A stretch of DNA of 64,000 nt, from the NCBI GenBank assembly GCA_963815965.1, contig CAWFIT010000012.1, positions 62,001 to 126,000 of the forward strand. Direction: 5' to 3'. Positions 61,131 to 64,000 of the stretch are shown here, one piece after another. Within the stretch, counting starts at the first letter, position 1. Each line of letters opens with the position of its first letter. This DNA is from DASVFB01 sp963815965 (GTDB lineage: Bacteria; Actinomycetota; Thermoleophilia; Gaiellales; Gaiellaceae). Position numbers and translations under genes: made by a program. Under the pieces are notes generated by a model that was not told where the DNA came from, did no database searches, and saw nothing but the letters and a program-made list of their open reading frames with translations.

Positions 61131-62810
61131 GTGAGCGCCGACAGTCCAGCCACTCCCGAGCGAAGCGATTTCATCCGCGAGATCGTTGCCGCCGATGTGC
61201 GTGAGGGCAGGGTCTCCGATGTCGTGACCCGCTTCCCGCCCGAGCCGAACGGATACCTCCACATCGGCCACCCGAAGGCGATCGCTCTCAACTTCGGGAT
61301 CGCCCAGGAGTTCGGCGGGCGCTGCCACTTGCGCTTCGACGACACCAATCCGATCAAGGAAGAACAGGAGTACATCGACTCGATCCAGCAAGACATCCGG
61401 TGGCTCGGCTTCGACTGGGGCGAGCATCTCTACTACGCGTCCGATTACTTCCAGCAGCTCTACGACTGGGCAGTTCACCTGATCAAGGCCGGCAAGGCCT
61501 ACGTCGACGACCTCACGGCGGACGAGATCCGCGAGCACCGCGGCACGCTCACCGAGCCCGGCAGGGACAGCCCCTGGCGCGACCGTTCGATCGAGGAGAG
61601 CCTCGACCTGTTCGAGCGCATGCGCGCGGGCGAGTTTCCCGACGGCGTGAGAGTGCTCAGGGCGAAGATCGACATGGCCTCGCCCAACATCAACCTGCGC
61701 GACCCGGTGCTCTACCGGATCCTGCACGCGACGCACCCGCGGACCGGCGACGAGTGGTGCATCTATCCGCTGTACGACTTCGCACACGGCCAGTCCGACG
61801 CCGTCGAGGGTGTCACCCACTCGCTTTGCACGCTCGAGTTCGCGGATCACCGGCCGCTCTACGACTGGCTGATCGAGAACCTGCCGGTGCCTTCGCAACC
61901 TCGGCAGTACGAGTTCTCCCGCCTCAATCTCACGTACACCGTGCTCTCGAAGCGCTTCCTGCGCAGGCTCGTGAGCGAGGGGTACGTCCGAGGCTGGGAC
62001 GATCCGCGTATGCCCACCGTCTCGGCGTTGCGCCGGCGCGGGTTCCCGCCCGAGGGCTTGCGCAAGTTCCTTGACGCAGTTGGTGTGGGAGGCAAGGGCG
62101 CGAGCGCCGTCGAGATCGAGATGCTCGAGCACGACGTAAGGGACGTGCTCAACCGGACGGCGCTGCGACGCTTTGCGGTCCTGCATCCGCTGAGACTCGT
62201 GATCGAGAACTACCCCGAGGGGCAGGTCGAGGAGATGGAGGCCGTCAACAACCCGGAGGATCCCTCGGCCGGGACGCGCAAGGTGCCTTTCGCGCGCGAG
62301 CTCTGGATCGAGCGCGACGATTTCATGGAAGATCCGCCGAGCAAGTTCTTCCGCCTCGCCCCGGGCCGCGAGGTGCGACTCCGCTACGCCTACTTCGTGA
62401 CGTGCACCGACGTGGTGAAGGACGCGAGCGGCGACATCGTCGAGCTCCGCTGCACCTACGATCCGGACACGCGCGGCGGCGACTCCCCGGACGGGCGCCG
62501 ACCCAAGGGGACTCTGCACTGGTTGTCGTCGGAGCACGCCGTGCGTGCCGAAGTCCGTCTTTATGACCGCCTCTTCACCCGCCCGGATCCCGGCGCCGAC
62601 GGCGACCTCTTCGACGACATCAACCCCGACTCGGAAACGGTGCTCGAGAATTGCCTGGTCGAGCCAGCGCTCGCGCAGCTACCCGTTGGCGAGACCGTGC
62701 AGTTCGAGCGCCTCGGCTATTTCTGCGGGGATCCCGATTCGACGCCTGAGCGGCTCGTCTTCAACCGCACGCTCGGCCTCAGGGACAGCTGGGCCAGGCT
62801 CCAGGCGTAG
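61131..62810 (+). CDS. glnS: Glutamine--tRNA ligase
   Basis: Class I aminoacyl-tRNA synthetase charging tRNA-Gln, 559 residues, normal length. HIGH-type motif in PPEPNGYLHIGHPKA, GlnRS-specific FDDTNPIKEEQEYIDSI, KMSKS-type TVLSKRFLRRLV, and the C-terminal beta-barrel anticodon domain (ELWIERDDFMEDP, YDPDTRGGD, TLHWLSSEHAV). GTG 61131. Many actinobacteria lack GlnRS and use GatCAB instead, so its presence is a useful lineage marker. Confidence 0.96.
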   Translation: MSADSPATPERSDFIREIVAADVREGRVSDVVTRFPPEPNGYLHIGHPKAIALNFGIAQEFGGRCHLRFDDTNPIKEEQEYIDSIQQDIRWLGFDWGEHLYYASDYFQQLYDWAVHLIKAGKAYVDDLTADEIREHRGTLTEPGRDSPWRDRSIEESLDLFERMRAGEFPDGVRVLRAKIDMASPNINLRDPVLYRILHATHPRTGDEWCIYPLYDFAHGQSDAVEGVTHSLCTLEFADHRPLYDWLIENLPVPSQPRQYEFSRLNLTYTVLSKRFLRRLVSEGYVRGWDDPRMPTVSALRRRGFPPEGLRKFLDAVGVGGKGASAVEIEMLEHDVRDVLNRTALRRFAVLHPLRLVIENYPEGQVEEMEAVNNPEDPSAGTRKVPFARELWIERDDFMEDPPSKFFRLAPGREVRLRYAYFVTCTDVVKDASGDIVELRCTYDPDTRGGDSPDGRRPKGTLHWLSSEHAVRAEVRLYDRLFTRPDPGADGDLFDDINPDSETVLENCLVEPALAQLPVGETVQFERLGYFCGDPDSTPERLVFNRTLGLRDSWARLQA

Positions 62811-62851
62811 AGCCTCATCTTCATGCCCGCCGCTAAGGAAGCCCCGCGCCG

Positions 62852-64000
62852 TCACACGGGCGGCGTCGTCGATCCTCTCGCAAAGCCGATGCGCCGAAGC
62901 GCGTTCGTTATCTCTTCGATGATCGCTGGGTCGTCGATCGTCGCCGGGACCGCGTACTCCTCATCGTCCGCGATCCGGCGCATGGTCCCGCGCAAGATCT
63001 TGCCCGAGCGCGTCTTCGGAAGTCGATCCACCACAAGTGCGGACTTAAAGGCCGCGACCGGTCCGATGCGATCGCGTACGAGCTGAACGGCTTCGCGTAC
63101 GACTTCCTCTTCAGGATGCTCGACGCCCGCCTTCAGCACGAGCAGCCCCACGGGCAACTGTCCCTTGAGCTCGTCGGCAACGCCGATCACGGCGCACTCT
63201 GCGACGTCCGGATGTGCGGCGAGGACCTCCTCGATCGCCCCCGTCGAGAGCCGGTGCCCTGCGACGTTGATGATGTCGTCCGTCCGGGCCATTACGAAGA
63301 CGTAGCCGGCTTCGTCGACAAAGCCCGCATCGGCGGTCAGGTAGTAGCCGGGAAATGGATCGAGGTACGTCTCTTTGAAGCGCTCGTCGGCATTCCAGAG
63401 CGTGGGTGACGAGCCGGGCGGCATCGGCAGCTTGATGGCGAGCGCGCCCGTCTCGCCAGCGCGGAGCTCGACTCCGTCGCTGTCGAGCACCGCCAGGTTC
63501 CAGCCCGGCACCGCGCGCGTCGGCGACCCGGGGGTAACCGGCAGATGCTCGATCCCCATGCAGTTGGCTGCTATCGCCCACCCGGTTTCCGTCTGCCACC
63601 AGTGGTCGATCACCGGCACGCCCAGCTTCCGCTCTGCCCACATGAGCGTCTCCGGGTCGCACCGCTCCCCGGCGAGGAAGAGCGCGCGGAACCCGGAGAG
63701 GTCGTAGCGAGCGATGTGCTCGGCTTCCGGATCCTGCTGGCGGATGGCGCGAAACGCCGTCGGGGCTGTGAAGAGTGTGCAGACTCCGTGCTCCGAGATC
63801 ACGCGCCAGAAGGCGCCCGCGTCGGGCGTGCCCACCGGCTTGCCTTCGTAGAGGACGGTCGTGCAGCCGTGGAGGAGCGGGCCGTAGACGATGTAGGAGT
63901 GGCCGACGACCCAGCCGACGTCCGAGGCGGCCCAGTACACCTCGCCGGGCGCGACGTCGTAGATGTGTTTCATGGTCCACTCGAGTGCCACGGCATGCCC
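62852..64000 (-). CDS. prpE: Propionyl/acetyl-CoA synthetase (5' end cut by window edge)
   Basis: C-terminal 382 residues of an AMP-forming acyl-CoA synthetase. Features: WAASDVGWVVGHSYIVYGPLL, GVPVIDHWWQTETGWAI (substrate pocket, motif II), YYLTADAGFVDEAGYVFVMARTDDIINVAGHRLSTGAIEEVL (hinge, read in parts) and the C-terminal PKTRSGKILRGTMRRI with the catalytic, acetylatable Lys. The details GHSYIVYGPLL and VAECAVIGVADELKGQLPVGL are closer to PrpE than Acs. Convergent with glnS, 41 bases apart. Confidence 0.9.
   Translation of the reverse strand, partial: GHAVALEWTMKHIYDVAPGEVYWAASDVGWVVGHSYIVYGPLLHGCTTVLYEGKPVGTPDAGAFWRVISEHGVCTLFTAPTAFRAIRQQDPEAEHIARYDLSGFRALFLAGERCDPETLMWAERKLGVPVIDHWWQTETGWAIAANCMGIEHLPVTPGSPTRAVPGWNLAVLDSDGVELRAGETGALAIKLPMPPGSSPTLWNADERFKETYLDPFPGYYLTADAGFVDEAGYVFVMARTDDIINVAGHRLSTGAIEEVLAAHPDVAECAVIGVADELKGQLPVGLLVLKAGVEHPEEEVVREAVQLVRDRIGPVAAFKSALVVDRLPKTRSGKILRGTMRRIADDEEYAVPATIDDPAIIEEITNALRRIGFARGSTTPPV

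Noticed and set aside
60660..62537. 625-residue minus-strand frame opposite glnS
   Set aside because: The glnS frame is certain; only the last 147 residues (AraC domain) are real.
1..64000. CRISPR arrays, IS elements, phage genes, rRNA
   Set aside because: No regularly spaced repeats, transposase or integrase motifs, terminal repeats or rRNA-like stretches were seen on reading both strands.

Overview
The window is high-GC bacterial DNA with short intergenic gaps, frequent GTG starts and many 4-base start/stop overlaps. The gene content points to the Actinomycetota: BTAD-type regulators, LuxR-type regulators with large N-terminal domains, an MMPL transporter, actinobacterial-type epoxide hydrolase and DUF899/DUF4242/DUF2867 families. 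An environmental lineage near Thermoleophilia (Gaiellales/Solirubrobacterales) is my best guess, but this is inference. No rRNA, tRNA, CRISPR array, transposase or phage gene was seen. Both window edges cut a gene (an SQR-like flavoprotein on the left, an acyl-CoA synthetase on the right).

Layout. 0-2.3 kb: a likely sulfide/persulfide module (SQR-like, OsmC, membrane protein, ArsR) around a perfect inverted repeat. 2.3-6.7 kb: GNAT, then a coupled operon of Nudix regulator, oxidoreductase and polyphosphate kinase. 6.7-11.4 kb: orphan PIN protein, AlkZ-like glycosylase, DUF2867, zinc alcohol dehydrogenase, cupin, ROK kinase. 11.4-17 kb: a K+ channel / RDD / metallo-hydrolase / DUF899 operon opposite a SulP / DUF899 operon. 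17-20 kb: membrane adenylate cyclase, PPOX protein and a DUF120 (CTP-dependent riboflavin kinase type) protein, unusual for a bacterium. 20.1-29.0 kb: a block on the + strand whose genes are all recognisable but broken by many single-base frameshifts (MMPL transporter, response regulator, sensor kinase, cyclase, LuxR regulator, FAD oxidase, PAP2 protein). 29-38.9 kb: hydrolases, redox proteins, a GerMN/L,D-transpeptidase fusion and two divergent DUF899 units with paired palindromes; a deletion scar at 32.67-32.98 kb holds the tails of two former divergent genes. 38.9-50.3 kb: a LAL-type and a TPR-LuxR regulator, a secreted GH3 glycosidase, a methyltransferase. 50.3-55.3 kb: a MarR/SRPBCC unit with a clear operator, a MOSC protein and a 712-residue BTAD-hydrolase-cyclase fusion. 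55.3-64 kb: MFS exporter, an OsmC/flavin reductase/acyl-CoA-dehydrogenase-like operon, AraC/VOC/DUF1801, glnS and prpE.

Themes: redox and reactive-species handling (two OsmC proteins, four DUF899 paralogues, peroxiredoxin, DsbA-like and redoxin proteins), cyclic-nucleotide signalling (three class III cyclases) and many small one-component regulators next to their likely targets. Eight genes outside the dense block carry one isolated frameshift each, and seven of these have a length of one base too many. This suggests base-calling or assembly error rather than decay, so frameshifted genes are reported as whole loci with the break position. Residue numbers and frame joins come from reading the translations by eye; family names rest on recognised motifs, not on database searches.
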